Shown here: positions 24,477 through 32,489 of the stretch, piece by piece
Position numbering within the stretch: position 1 is the stretch's first letter
How the letters are laid out: the number at the start of each line of letters is the position of its first letter
Origin: an uncultured Mucilaginibacter sp.
Lineage (GTDB): Bacteria > Bacteroidota > Bacteroidia > Sphingobacteriales > Sphingobacteriaceae
Assembly: GCF_946481715.1 (NCBI RefSeq)
Contig: NZ_CAMLOV010000015.1
Span: 1-55,376, forward strand
Direction of reading: 5' to 3'
DNA length: 55,376 bases
Program-made: the position numbers and the translations under genes
The notes under the pieces: generated by a model
Seen by the model: the letters and a program-made list of their open reading frames with translations, nothing else
Database searches by the model: none
What the model was told of the DNA's origin: nothing

Positions 24477-25251
24477 AAAGGCTGCTGATCATTTGCTTCG
24501 TATGCCTTACTTGCCTAAGCGGTTTTGCCCAGAAAAACAAGATAATCATCGGCACCAAAAAAGTTCAGCTTAAATATGGCGATCAAAAAGACAGCTTATT
24601 GCTCCCGGTAGTATCTGCCAATTACCCTGCCTTGCAAATGGCGCTTTCGGATACCGCTTTGTTTGCGGGAGATAAGCTTGCCTATATTGTTGAAAATTAT
24701 GGCCAATGCGGTTGCGGAACAACCGGTTTTAGTTATGAGGTTGCTTTTTTGAACAGCAGTGCAATATCGATCAAGTTATTTTATGAGGGAATGGGCGCAT
24801 ATCCCAGTTCTCACGAAGAATGGACGACACTGGATATTGAAACTGGCAAACCTTTTATTTTACGGGATGGGCTAACCATTGCCGGGCAAAACTTGATCTT
24901 ATCGCGCTAAAGTCTATCATGTTGGCTCGCATAAGGCAAGATAAAGCAGAAGATAAAAAGGCGGGAGTGTACGAGGAGTTGATAGAATCGGTAAATAAGA
25001 TCACAGTCGCCACTTTGATGAAAAGCTATTTGTTTACTAAGAAAGGGGTAATGTTTAAAACCGAAAAGGTACTTCCGCACGTAACGCAGGCGCTGGAGCC
25101 AAACAGGGCTATTTTCTTTTCCTTTGCAGACCTGAAAAAATATCAAAAGCCACGACGAACCATACGGGTGATCGCATTTCAGTTCCACAGCCATTTGCAG
25201 CTCAATAAACTTTTATTTCCACCGGCCCGCTTATCCCCTGCGATTTCTTAA
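24473..25251 (+). pseudogene. Secreted protein gene apparently broken by a frameshift
   Basis: The first frame (24473-24910, 145 residues) overlaps the rsmA stop by four bases and encodes a signal peptide (CLTCLSGFAQ) and a domain with GMGAYPSSHEEWTTLDIETGKPF, resembling DUF3298-type proteins. It stops at 24908-24910. A second frame (from about 24880, ATG at 24919) continues KLDLIALKSIMLARIRQDK into a 110-residue stretch that also looks like protein. One base missing near the run of four A's at 24888-24891 would join them. A second slip in the six A's near 25136 would end the gene at a TGA near 25170, before EcsC. It may be a pseudogene or a sequencing error. Confidence 0.6.
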
Positions 25252-25765
25252 CTGATTCGGCCATGCGTTTTACAAACAGGTAGTTTGCTGTGCCACCTAT
25301 AACGGCACCCACAACAGGTATCAACCGTTCGGCAGTGCGCACCCCAAAGGCTAACAATAGTTTTTCCGCAATGGTTTCCATCACGGTTTTGGTCATGGCT
25401 ACGCCGGCCTCTATTTTAAACGATGTTGCCACCAGGCCCATAAATTCTTCGAAGCTGATTTTGTAACTACCCCGGCTGTAGTACATAACGGCCATAGTTA
25501 CCCGGAATTGCTGGGTAATGAGGTTTACAAAATCCACAGGCATGCCCACTATCATTGTAAATACACCACCGCTGCCGGAGATTGCACCCGAGCCGGCGGC
25601 GAGGTAAGCGCACTGATTAATGAATTTATCCAGTCCCATTTTATCAACGCCCCGTTTGATGTTCAACTGGTCGATGTGGTCGAATATCTGTTTAAAGCCA
25701 TCGTGTGCCAGCTTTTCGGTGTATTGTTTTATATCTGTACGTGTTCTTTTAAATGGTAGTTTCAT
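25202..25765 (-). CDS. EcsC-family protein
   Basis: The 187 residues match the EcsC family, small proteins with no proven activity and named from the Bacillus ecs locus. Key parts are AYLAAGSGAISGSGGVFTMIVGMPVDFVNLI with a glycine-rich amphipathic segment, and GVRTAERLIPVVGAVIGGTANY near the end. It may associate with membranes. Its 3' end overlaps the frameshifted gene on the other strand by about 50 bases. Confidence 0.85.
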   Translation of the reverse strand: MKLPFKRTRTDIKQYTEKLAHDGFKQIFDHIDQLNIKRGVDKMGLDKFINQCAYLAAGSGAISGSGGVFTMIVGMPVDFVNLITQQFRVTMAVMYYSRGSYKISFEEFMGLVATSFKIEAGVAMTKTVMETIAEKLLLAFGVRTAERLIPVVGAVIGGTANYLFVKRMAESVKKSQGISGPVEIKVY

Positions 25766-25918
25766 GTTGGGTTGGCTGGGATAAAAACCCTGCTTTATGA
25801 TATTGCTATTTACGTGCCAGTTTTACGGGATGGAAGGTTTGGCCATCAAGATAGCCGGGCCAATCGTCATCGCACAACCACATCTGTAGCAAATGTTAAC
25901 TAATCATAAGCAATTTCT

Positions 25919-25926
25919 TAAATTTG
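25919..25926 (+). promoter_or_regulatory. -7 box (TAAATTTG) before the 2-hydroxyacid dehydrogenase
   Basis: TAAATTTG matches TAnnTTTG exactly and lies 22 bases before the chosen TTG start at 25948. An apparent TTG start at 25924 is part of this box, so translation is more likely to begin downstream. Confidence 0.55.
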
Positions 25927-25947
25927 CCGTCTCCAAATTCCAAACCC

Positions 25948-26886
25948 TTGAAAAATAACATCCTGATCGTAGACGATATCCATCCCATTTTTATGCAACG
26001 CGTTGAAAGTGCCGGTTACGTTTGCGATTACCAACCCGCCATAAAAACCGAAGAAGCGGTCAACATATTAAACCTGTACGATGGCCTGGTTATCCGCTCC
26101 AAATTCCGGGTAGATAATGCGGTGATAGATGCTGCGCCAAACCTGCGTTTTATTTGCCGCGCCGGCGCGGGTATGGATAATATTGATGAAGAATATGCTA
26201 TTAAACGCAATATTAAGCTCATTAATGCACCCGAAGGAAACTCCGATGCAGTAGGCGAGCATGCTATAGGGCTGCTGCTATCGCTGATGAATAACATCAA
26301 CATTGCCGACGCACAAATACGCACCGGGAGCTGGCAACGCGAGGCAAACCGCGGGCACGAGCTAAAGGGCAAAACCATTGGCATTATAGGTTACGGGCAC
26401 ATGGGGCAAAGTTTTGCGCGTAAACTATCAGGCTTCCAGGTTGGGGTGCTGGCCTACGACAAATATAAAACAGGCTTCAGCGATAAATACGCCCGCGAGG
26501 TAAGCATGGAAGAAATTGTAAAGCATAGCGATGTGCTAAGCCTGCACATACCTCTAACCCGCGAAACCAATGGACTGGTAGATGATGAGTTTCTGTTCCA
26601 TTTCAAAAAGCCGATATTCCTAATCAATACATCTCGGGGCAAAGTGGTAAAAACCAGTGCCGTTTTAAACGCCATTAAACAAAATAAAATAATCGGTGCC
26701 GGGCTGGATGTGCTGGAAGCGGAAAAGTTCCCTGCATTGGGCGAACAGCCCTGGTTTGACGAATTACGCCATTCCGGCAAAGTTATCCTAAGCCCGCACG
26801 TAGCCGGCTGGACATTCGACAGCTACCGAAAAATAAGCGAAGTAATGGCGGAGAAGCTGGTGGCATTGCGGTTAATCAGTGAATAG
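25948..26886 (+). CDS. D-2-hydroxyacid dehydrogenase (NAD-dependent, phosphoglycerate-dehydrogenase-like)
   Basis: The 312-residue enzyme has the two-domain D-isomer dehydrogenase layout: NAD loop IGIIGYGHMGQSFARKL, LHIPLTRETNGLVD, catalytic Arg in INTSRGKVVKTS, Glu in AGLDVLEAEKFP and the proton-donor His in ILSPHVAGWT. It lacks the ACT domain of SerA and is short, so glycerate, lactate or phosphoglycerate substrates are all possible. The TTG start at 25948 gives MKNNILIVDDIHP. Confidence 0.88.
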   Translation: MKNNILIVDDIHPIFMQRVESAGYVCDYQPAIKTEEAVNILNLYDGLVIRSKFRVDNAVIDAAPNLRFICRAGAGMDNIDEEYAIKRNIKLINAPEGNSDAVGEHAIGLLLSLMNNINIADAQIRTGSWQREANRGHELKGKTIGIIGYGHMGQSFARKLSGFQVGVLAYDKYKTGFSDKYAREVSMEEIVKHSDVLSLHIPLTRETNGLVDDEFLFHFKKPIFLINTSRGKVVKTSAVLNAIKQNKIIGAGLDVLEAEKFPALGEQPWFDELRHSGKVILSPHVAGWTFDSYRKISEVMAEKLVALRLISE

Positions 26887-26894
26887 GGCGTGGT

Positions 26895-27005
26895 GAGTGG
26901 TTGCCGAATCGGTGGAATAGCAAAATATAATCGGTGGAATCCTTCCCCCATCTGTGAGATCCCAAAATAAAAATCGGTGGAATCAATCACCAATCAGTGG
27001 AATCC
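26895..27005. repeat. Degenerate ATCGGTGGAATC word repeat array
   Basis: Four variants follow each other: AATCGGTGGAATAGC, ATCGGTGGAATCC, ATCGGTGGAATCAATC, ATCAGTGGAATCCC, with complements between. It ends just before the greA leader promoter and is the fullest copy of a family also seen at 17195-17275 and 23470-23535. Confidence 0.6.
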
Positions 27006-27016
27006 CAAAACAAAAA

Positions 27017-27103
27017 TTTGGATATTAAAACTTAATTACCTTATCTTCGTTTTACACTAAACAAGACTATGCAGGCCCGGCCGACGTAGTCTTGTTTGTT
27101 TTT
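27017..27103 (+). ncRNA. greA leader: promoter running straight into a strong terminator-like hairpin
   Basis: TTTG (27017-27020) and TATCTTCG (27042-27049) form a near-consensus promoter with a 21-base spacer. RNA should start near 27056, and an 11-bp perfect stem begins at 27059 (AAACAAGACTA, 27059-27069, with TAGTCTTGTTT, 27087-27097), followed by GTTTTT. The expected product is a roughly 45-base hairpin RNA, or read-through into greA (start 27191). Confidence 0.5.
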
Positions 27104-27190
27104 AAGGCCATCACGCTCTTCTATTTTGTTAGAAATAGTAGGGCGGTTTTTTTTGGCGCTCAACGTAAATAAATTTAATAATTAAGTACA

Positions 27191-27664
27191 ATGGCAGAGG
27201 TTTCTTACTACACCAAAGAAGGTTTAGAAAAATTAAAAGAAGAATTACAGAGGTTAAAAACTACCGGAAGGTCTGATATATCAAAACAAATTGCCGAGGC
27301 ACGCGATAAGGGCGACCTGTCTGAAAACGCCGAGTACGATGCTGCTAAAGAGGCGCAGGGCCTCCACGAAGCCAAAATAGCGCAAATGCAGGAAACGCTG
27401 GCCAATGCCCGTTTGCTTGATGAATCGAAACTGGATGTATCCAAAGTTTTAGCCCTCTCTATCGTAAAGATAAAAAACGTAAAAAACGGCGCTACCATGA
27501 GCTACCAACTGGTATCGGAAAGCGAAGCGGATATGAAAGCCGGTAAAATTTCGGTAACATCTCCGATAGCTAAAGGGCTTTTAGGCAAAAAAGTGGGCGA
27601 AACTATTGAGATAACCGTACCTGCCGGTAAAATAGAATTTGAAATACTTGAAGTAAGCCGATAA
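27191..27664 (+). CDS. greA: Transcription elongation factor GreA
   Basis: GreA rescues backtracked RNA polymerase by stimulating transcript cleavage. The 157 residues show the coiled coil (KEGLEKLKEELQRLKTTGR) and the acidic tip motif with DLSENAEYDAAKEAQ, whose Asp-Glu residues act in the polymerase channel, and a C-terminal domain ending EIEFEILEV-like FEILEVSR. Length is standard. Its 5' leader contains an unusual hairpin. Confidence 0.97.
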   Translation: MAEVSYYTKEGLEKLKEELQRLKTTGRSDISKQIAEARDKGDLSENAEYDAAKEAQGLHEAKIAQMQETLANARLLDESKLDVSKVLALSIVKIKNVKNGATMSYQLVSESEADMKAGKISVTSPIAKGLLGKKVGETIEITVPAGKIEFEILEVSR

Positions 27665-27667
27665 TTA

Positions 27668-27730
27668 ATTATTGAATGAGTGAATTATTGATTTAAAATA
27701 ACCCCATCAGCAAACCACTCATTCAATAAT
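27668..27730. repeat. Perfect 15-bp inverted repeat (ATTATTGAATGAGTG family)
   Basis: ATTATTGAATGAGTG (27668-27682) and CACTCATTCAATAAT (27716-27730) are exact complements, with related words (GTGAATTATTG, TAATTCACTAATTCAT) around them. It fills the greA-HIT gap and could end greA transcripts. Confidence 0.65.
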
Positions 27731-27748
27731 TCACTAATTCATCTACCC

Positions 27749-28159
27749 ATGACCATCTTTTCAAAAATAATAGCAGGCGAAATACCCGCTCATAAAGTTG
27801 CCGAAACCGACGATTTTTTGGCGTTTTTAGATATCAGCCCATTGGCCGAGGGGCATGTGCTGGTTATCCCTAAAAAAGAGGTGGATTACATTTTCGATTT
27901 GGATGATTTCACCTACAACGAGCTACAGATATTCACCAAAATTGTTGCCATCGGCGTAAAAAAAGCTATCCCATGCAAAAAGGTGGGCGTGGCAGTTATC
28001 GGGCTGGAAGTTCCTCATGCGCACATCCATTTAATACCGATGAACCGGGTAGACGATATGAATTTTTCGCGGCCAAAGTTATCCCCGAGCCAGGAAGAAT
28101 TGGCGGCTACTGCAGAAAAGATAAGGCAAGCCCTGAAAGTGATAACGAACGAGGAATAG
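27749..28159 (+). CDS. HIT-family nucleotide hydrolase
   Basis: The 136-residue protein has the histidine triad PHAHIHLIPM (H-x-H-x-H) near residue 92 and the N-terminal FSKIIAGEIPAHKV, as in Hint-type purine nucleoside phosphoramidases. The cellular substrate is not known. It follows greA by 84 bases and precedes the convergent oxyR gene. Confidence 0.93.
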   Translation: MTIFSKIIAGEIPAHKVAETDDFLAFLDISPLAEGHVLVIPKKEVDYIFDLDDFTYNELQIFTKIVAIGVKKAIPCKKVGVAVIGLEVPHAHIHLIPMNRVDDMNFSRPKLSPSQEELAATAEKIRQALKVITNEE

Positions 28160-28213
28160 GCAAATACGTCGTCATCCTGTTTACTATGACGGTTTTAATT
28201 TTTTTGCGCCAAT

Positions 28214-29149
28214 TTATATATCCATTATCTCCTTCTTCTTTTTACTGCGCAGCCGTTTAGGCACAAAATTCAAAATTTCGTTTTTCAGGGCTTCAATCAT
28301 ACGGCGTTTCAGGAAATTACGGTGGATTACTATGCTAACTTCGCGAGCCGGCTCGGGGCTTTTAAAGTATCGCACTCTATCCATCTGTTTTTCGTTCAGG
28401 TCGGCAAGGGCAAGCTCGGGTAAAATAGTAGCGCCGTTGTTCATATCTACCATACGTTTTAGGGTTTCCACGCTCCCTGTGTTATACTCAAAATGCTGGT
28501 AGCCTTTGGTAGTTTTACGGCGTTGGCAAATATTCAATACTTGTTCGCGCATGCAATGGCCCTCGTTAAGCACCCATATCTCTTCCATGTCAATATCATC
28601 GGGCACAATGTTCTTCTTCTTAGATAGCTTGCTGTTTTTGGACACATACGCCACAAAATTCTCGTAAAATACCGGTACTTCAGTCAGCGAACTTTCGTGT
28701 AGCGGCGTTGATAATATGCCGCAATCCAGCGTACCCATTTTAAGTTGCTGAATAATCTGCTCGGTGGTTTGCTCCCATACAATCAGCTTTACCGACGGGT
28801 ATTTTTCTATAAAACCCTGTATGATTTTTGGCAGGATATATGGTGCCACCGTTGGGATAATACCCACCCTCAGCTCACCGGCAAGGTCTTTTTGCCGGTC
28901 GCTTATAATTTCTTTAATCTTCTCGCTTTCGGCTAATAAAACCCTGGCCTGGGCAATAATTTCGCTTCCTATCTCCGTAGGTACTACGGGCTGTTTACTC
29001 CTGTCGAACAGTTTTACGCCCAGCGTATCCTCTAGTTTTTGCACCTGCATGCTCAATGTAGGCTGGGTTACAAAGCATTTTTCGGCTGCGCCCACAAAGC
29101 TGCGGTACGTATCAACTGCTATAATATACTCTAATTGCGTGATGGTCAT
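28214..29149 (-). CDS. oxyR: OxyR, hydrogen-peroxide-sensing LysR-type regulator
   Basis: The 311-residue regulator has a LysR helix-turn-helix (residues about 18-40, FVGAAEKCFVTQPTLSMQV) and a C-terminal sensor domain. GHCMREQVLNIC places cysteines at 199 and 208, the same spacing as the disulfide-switch cysteines of OxyR. It should activate peroxide-defence genes such as catalase or Dps, none of which lie here. A basic tail (RLRSKKKKEIMDI) follows the sensor. Confidence 0.93.
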   Translation of the reverse strand: MTITQLEYIIAVDTYRSFVGAAEKCFVTQPTLSMQVQKLEDTLGVKLFDRSKQPVVPTEIGSEIIAQARVLLAESEKIKEIISDRQKDLAGELRVGIIPTVAPYILPKIIQGFIEKYPSVKLIVWEQTTEQIIQQLKMGTLDCGILSTPLHESSLTEVPVFYENFVAYVSKNSKLSKKKNIVPDDIDMEEIWVLNEGHCMREQVLNICQRRKTTKGYQHFEYNTGSVETLKRMVDMNNGATILPELALADLNEKQMDRVRYFKSPEPAREVSIVIHRNFLKRRMIEALKNEILNFVPKRLRSKKKKEIMDI

Positions 29150-29338
29150 TTCCTAAATAGATGTAAACTATGCAAATATAAAAAACATTGCTTTTAGCTA
29201 TTGATAGTTCGTGCTAACGTTTTGTAAATAGTACGCAACCACTAAAGAAAAATAAGTCCGCATTATACCACTGTTGTTCCGGTGAAATTCCGGCTACGTA
29301 AGCCTTGATGCTAAATATGATACGACCATTAGCCAAAA

Positions 29339-30433
29339 TCACCTTGTCAACCTCCGTTGCCGGTACCTCTCCATAGGTGCGGCTATAAATTTAATTAAGC
29401 CCAATGATAATATTATTGTAAACAGTGCAATGGCCCAGCCCGAGCTAAGCGGCCCGCTTGTGATAGACTTAAGAAACATAGCAACAAAGATGTGGGAAAT
29501 ATAAATTGGATATGACAACTCACCAATTTGAGCATCAAGTTTATCGTTTTTTAAATATTTAAACAGAAGCGGGATAGAAACGACTAAAAGCGCATGATAA
29601 CACATTAGCTTGAACGAAAATTGCATGATATGTACGCTGGTACCGGGCAAAAAGGAATAAGATAGCGTAAACGCAAGCACCAGGTATAGCAAAGCCGAAT
29701 TAATATAGCCTGGAATCTTTATATCCTTAATAAACAGGTATATTCTATACGAGAGGTACCCTAACAAAAAGAACATCAGTTCGGAAGGGAAAAACCGGTA
29801 ACTCCATGGGTCGTTACGCAGCCCCCAATAAAAAAACACAAGCAGCCTTACCATTAACGATAGGGCCATAAGTAACCCTACTAATTTAAAACCCTTTTTT
29901 AAGATAAGCGGAGCCAACGCATAAAAAGCCAGTTCGAGCCCTAATGACCACGCCTGCGGAATAAACATGAAGGAGTAAAGTGGTGGAAACGTCTTTAAAA
30001 ATTCTGTGGTAAAATATAAATTTCCGGTAACCGGATTTATGCCCATTAACAAAACCAGGTCCTGACCCCAAATAAAGAGACTGGTTAGTACGAGGTACCC
30101 TATTGAAAAAAAGTTGTGGGTTACTAAAAAGTAGCTGCCAAATATCGGAAAGTTGGCCCATCCCGACGATTTCCCTATAATTAAACAAAGGATCATAGTA
30201 GAAAAAAGCACTACCCAATAAATGGGTGCAAGCCTTAGGAATCTGTTGGTAATAAATAGTTTATAAGATGCATTTATACCTGTGTATTTTTCATTCAATA
30301 CTAAAGACATGTAGAAACCGGAAATGACGAAAAAAACTTGCACGGCATCGCCACCCAACATATAAAACTTCCAAATAGGGCCACAATGTACAGCCACAAC
30401 CGATAGTGCCAGCAAAAACCTTATTTTACCCAT
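29339..30433 (-). CDS. Acyltransferase-3 family membrane protein
   Basis: The 364 residues have about ten membrane segments. The opening KIRFLLALSVVAVHCG and VFFVISGFYMSLVL, the middle RFLRLAPIYWVVLF and late HIFVAMF are typical of acyltransferase family 3 (OafA-like), which acylate sugars or lipids on surface polysaccharides. The donor and acceptor are not known. No cell-surface gene cluster is next to it. Confidence 0.88.
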   Translation of the reverse strand: MGKIRFLLALSVVAVHCGPIWKFYMLGGDAVQVFFVISGFYMSLVLNEKYTGINASYKLFITNRFLRLAPIYWVVLFSTMILCLIIGKSSGWANFPIFGSYFLVTHNFFSIGYLVLTSLFIWGQDLVLLMGINPVTGNLYFTTEFLKTFPPLYSFMFIPQAWSLGLELAFYALAPLILKKGFKLVGLLMALSLMVRLLVFFYWGLRNDPWSYRFFPSELMFFLLGYLSYRIYLFIKDIKIPGYINSALLYLVLAFTLSYSFLPGTSVHIMQFSFKLMCYHALLVVSIPLLFKYLKNDKLDAQIGELSYPIYISHIFVAMFLKSITSGPLSSGWAIALFTIILSLGLIKFIAAPMERYRQRRLTR

Positions 30434-30507
30434 CGGGATGCTTTATCAAGTACATGCTATATGAATTTAGCCTGAAAGTATGTAATTTTTAAGAAAGGGC
30501 ACAAAAA

Positions 30508-30531
30508 AAGCCCATCGGCTTTCGAGGGCTT
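30508..30531 (-). terminator. Intrinsic terminator after glmS
   Basis: AAGCCC (30508-30513) pairs with GGGCTT (30526-30531) and the minus strand runs into TTTTTTT. It ends 22 bases past the glmS stop. Confidence 0.7.
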
Positions 30532-30552
30532 ATATATGATCTATGTGGCGAA

Positions 30553-32388
30553 TTATTCCACCGTTACCGATTTTGCCAAATTCCTGGGCTGGTCCACATT
30601 ACAGCCACGCATTACGGCAATATGGTAGGCCAATAATTGCAATGGTATAGTAGCCAGCAACGGCACAAAGGCCTCGCCGGTTAGCGGTATCTCAATTACA
30701 TACTCTGCCATTTCCTTAACGTCGGTATCGCCCTCAGATACGATGGCAATTACATGCCCGCCGCGCGCCTTTACCTCCTGTATATTGCTTACTACCTTTT
30801 CGTACGACGAGTTTTTAGTGGCAATAAATATCACCGGCATATCGGCATCTATCAACGCTATAGGGCCGTGTTTCATTTCCGCTGCGGGGTAACCCTCCGC
30901 GTGGATATATGATATCTCCTTAAGCTTCAAAGCGCCCTCCAGCGCCACCGGAAATGAACTCCCCCTGCCCAGGAAAAGGCAGTTTGGCGAATCTTTAAAA
31001 CGCTCGGCTATTAGTTTTACCTGATCGTTTGTTTTTAGTGCACGGGTAACCAGGTCAGGTATCTCGTTCAGTTCGGTTAGGTACTCTACCAATTTACCCT
31101 GGGTTATAGTACCGCGTTGTTGCGCAATGTAAAACGCTATCAGCGTTAAAACGGTAACCTGTGCGGTGAATGCCTTGGTCGACGCCACACCTATTTCTGG
31201 GCCGGCGTGGGTATAAACGCCCGCATGCGTTAACCGTGGGATAGAGGCCCCAACCACATTACAAATACCAAATATGGTGGCGCCGCGTTCTTTGGCCAAC
31301 TCTATGGCTGCCATGGTATCAGCTGTTTCGCCCGATTGCGATATGGCTATTACCAAATCCTTTGAGGTGATGATTGGATTGCGGTACCTAAATTCGGATG
31401 CATACTCCACCTCAACAGGCACACGGGCATATTCCTCTATCAGGTACTCGCCAACCAGCCCTGCATGCCACGATGTACCGCAGGCTACTATAATAATGCG
31501 GTCGATATTCTTAAGCTTCTCTACATACTCTTTAATACCGCCCAACTGCACCAAACCTTTGGTGGGGTATATACGCCCGCGCAGGCAATCGCGGATGGAA
31601 CGCGGCTGCTCATAAATTTCCTTCATCATAAAGTGGTCGTAGCCGCCTTTTTCCAGCATTTCCAGCTTTAATGAAAGTTCCTGTATGTACGGGGTTTGTA
31701 TCGTATTGTCGATATTCTTTATCAGCAGGCCATCCCGTTTGATGTAAGCTATCTCGTTATCATTTAAATAAATTACGTTTTTGGTGTACTCTACAATAGG
31801 CGTAGCGTCTGACGCTATAAAATATTCGCCTTTGCCTACGCCAATTACCATAGGGCTGCCTTTTCGCGCAGCAAAAAGCTCATCGGGGTAGTCGGCGCTC
31901 ATAATTACAATTGCATACGCCCCTACCACGCGGTTAAGTGCAAGCCGTACAGATTCGTGCAGATCAAGCCCGGTTGTTTTTTGGATATCTTCTACCAGGT
32001 GAATCAGTACTTCCGTGTCCGTATCGCTTTTAAAAATGTGGCCTTTTGCTGTAAGCGCTTCTTTCAGCACTACGTAGTTTTCGATAATACCGTTATGGAT
32101 AATAGTAAGCTTGCGGTCTCCGGATGAATGGGGATGCGAGTTTCGGTCGCTTGGTACGCCGTGGGTTGCCCACCTAGTGTGCCCCATACCGGAGGTTGCG
32201 GTGAGTGTTAACCCCTTTACAAAATTTTCCAGGTCGCTAACCTTGCCTGCTTTTTTATAAACTTTTAGCCCTTTATCGGCCAAAGCAATACCGGCACTGT
32301 CGTATCCGCGGTACTCTAACCGGTGCAAGCCTTTTATAATAATAGGATATGCGTCCCTGTAACCTATATAACCAACTATACCGCACAT
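30553..32388 (-). CDS. glmS: Glutamine:fructose-6-phosphate aminotransferase
   Basis: GlmS makes glucosamine 6-phosphate, the entry point of cell-wall amino-sugar synthesis. The 611 residues start with the glutaminase nucleophile MCGIVGYIGYRDA; HTRWATHG and the second domain with two SIS modules follow, including CGTSWHAGLVGEYL, AISQSGETADT and GRGSSFPVALEGALKLKEI. The C-terminus LAKSVTVE is typical. No glmS ribozyme-like sequence is expected or seen upstream. Confidence 0.98.
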   Translation of the reverse strand: MCGIVGYIGYRDAYPIIIKGLHRLEYRGYDSAGIALADKGLKVYKKAGKVSDLENFVKGLTLTATSGMGHTRWATHGVPSDRNSHPHSSGDRKLTIIHNGIIENYVVLKEALTAKGHIFKSDTDTEVLIHLVEDIQKTTGLDLHESVRLALNRVVGAYAIVIMSADYPDELFAARKGSPMVIGVGKGEYFIASDATPIVEYTKNVIYLNDNEIAYIKRDGLLIKNIDNTIQTPYIQELSLKLEMLEKGGYDHFMMKEIYEQPRSIRDCLRGRIYPTKGLVQLGGIKEYVEKLKNIDRIIIVACGTSWHAGLVGEYLIEEYARVPVEVEYASEFRYRNPIITSKDLVIAISQSGETADTMAAIELAKERGATIFGICNVVGASIPRLTHAGVYTHAGPEIGVASTKAFTAQVTVLTLIAFYIAQQRGTITQGKLVEYLTELNEIPDLVTRALKTNDQVKLIAERFKDSPNCLFLGRGSSFPVALEGALKLKEISYIHAEGYPAAEMKHGPIALIDADMPVIFIATKNSSYEKVVSNIQEVKARGGHVIAIVSEGDTDVKEMAEYVIEIPLTGEAFVPLLATIPLQLLAYHIAVMRGCNVDQPRNLAKSVTVE

Positions 32389-32434
32389 ATTTTTTAGTTT
32401 AGATGTTTAGCTGTAAAAATAGCCTTAATACAGC

Positions 32435-32469
32435 AAAATCAATGTTTGTTATTAATAAACATTGATTTT
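32435..32469 (-). terminator. Intrinsic terminator after the DUF4270 gene
   Basis: A 13-bp perfect stem (AAAATCAATGTTT at 32435-32447 with AAACATTGATTTT at 32457-32469) around nine bases ends in T-runs on both strands. It lies between the DUF4270 stop (32490) and the glmS start (32388). Confidence 0.75.
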
Positions 32470-32489
32470 GCCGGTTATGTTGTGCAAGG

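Noticed and set aside
24919..25251. An independent 110-residue gene after the secreted-protein frame
   Set aside because: The phase upstream of its ATG stays open and protein-like into the preceding frame, its start lacks any signal, and its tail overlaps EcsC; a frameshifted single gene fits better.
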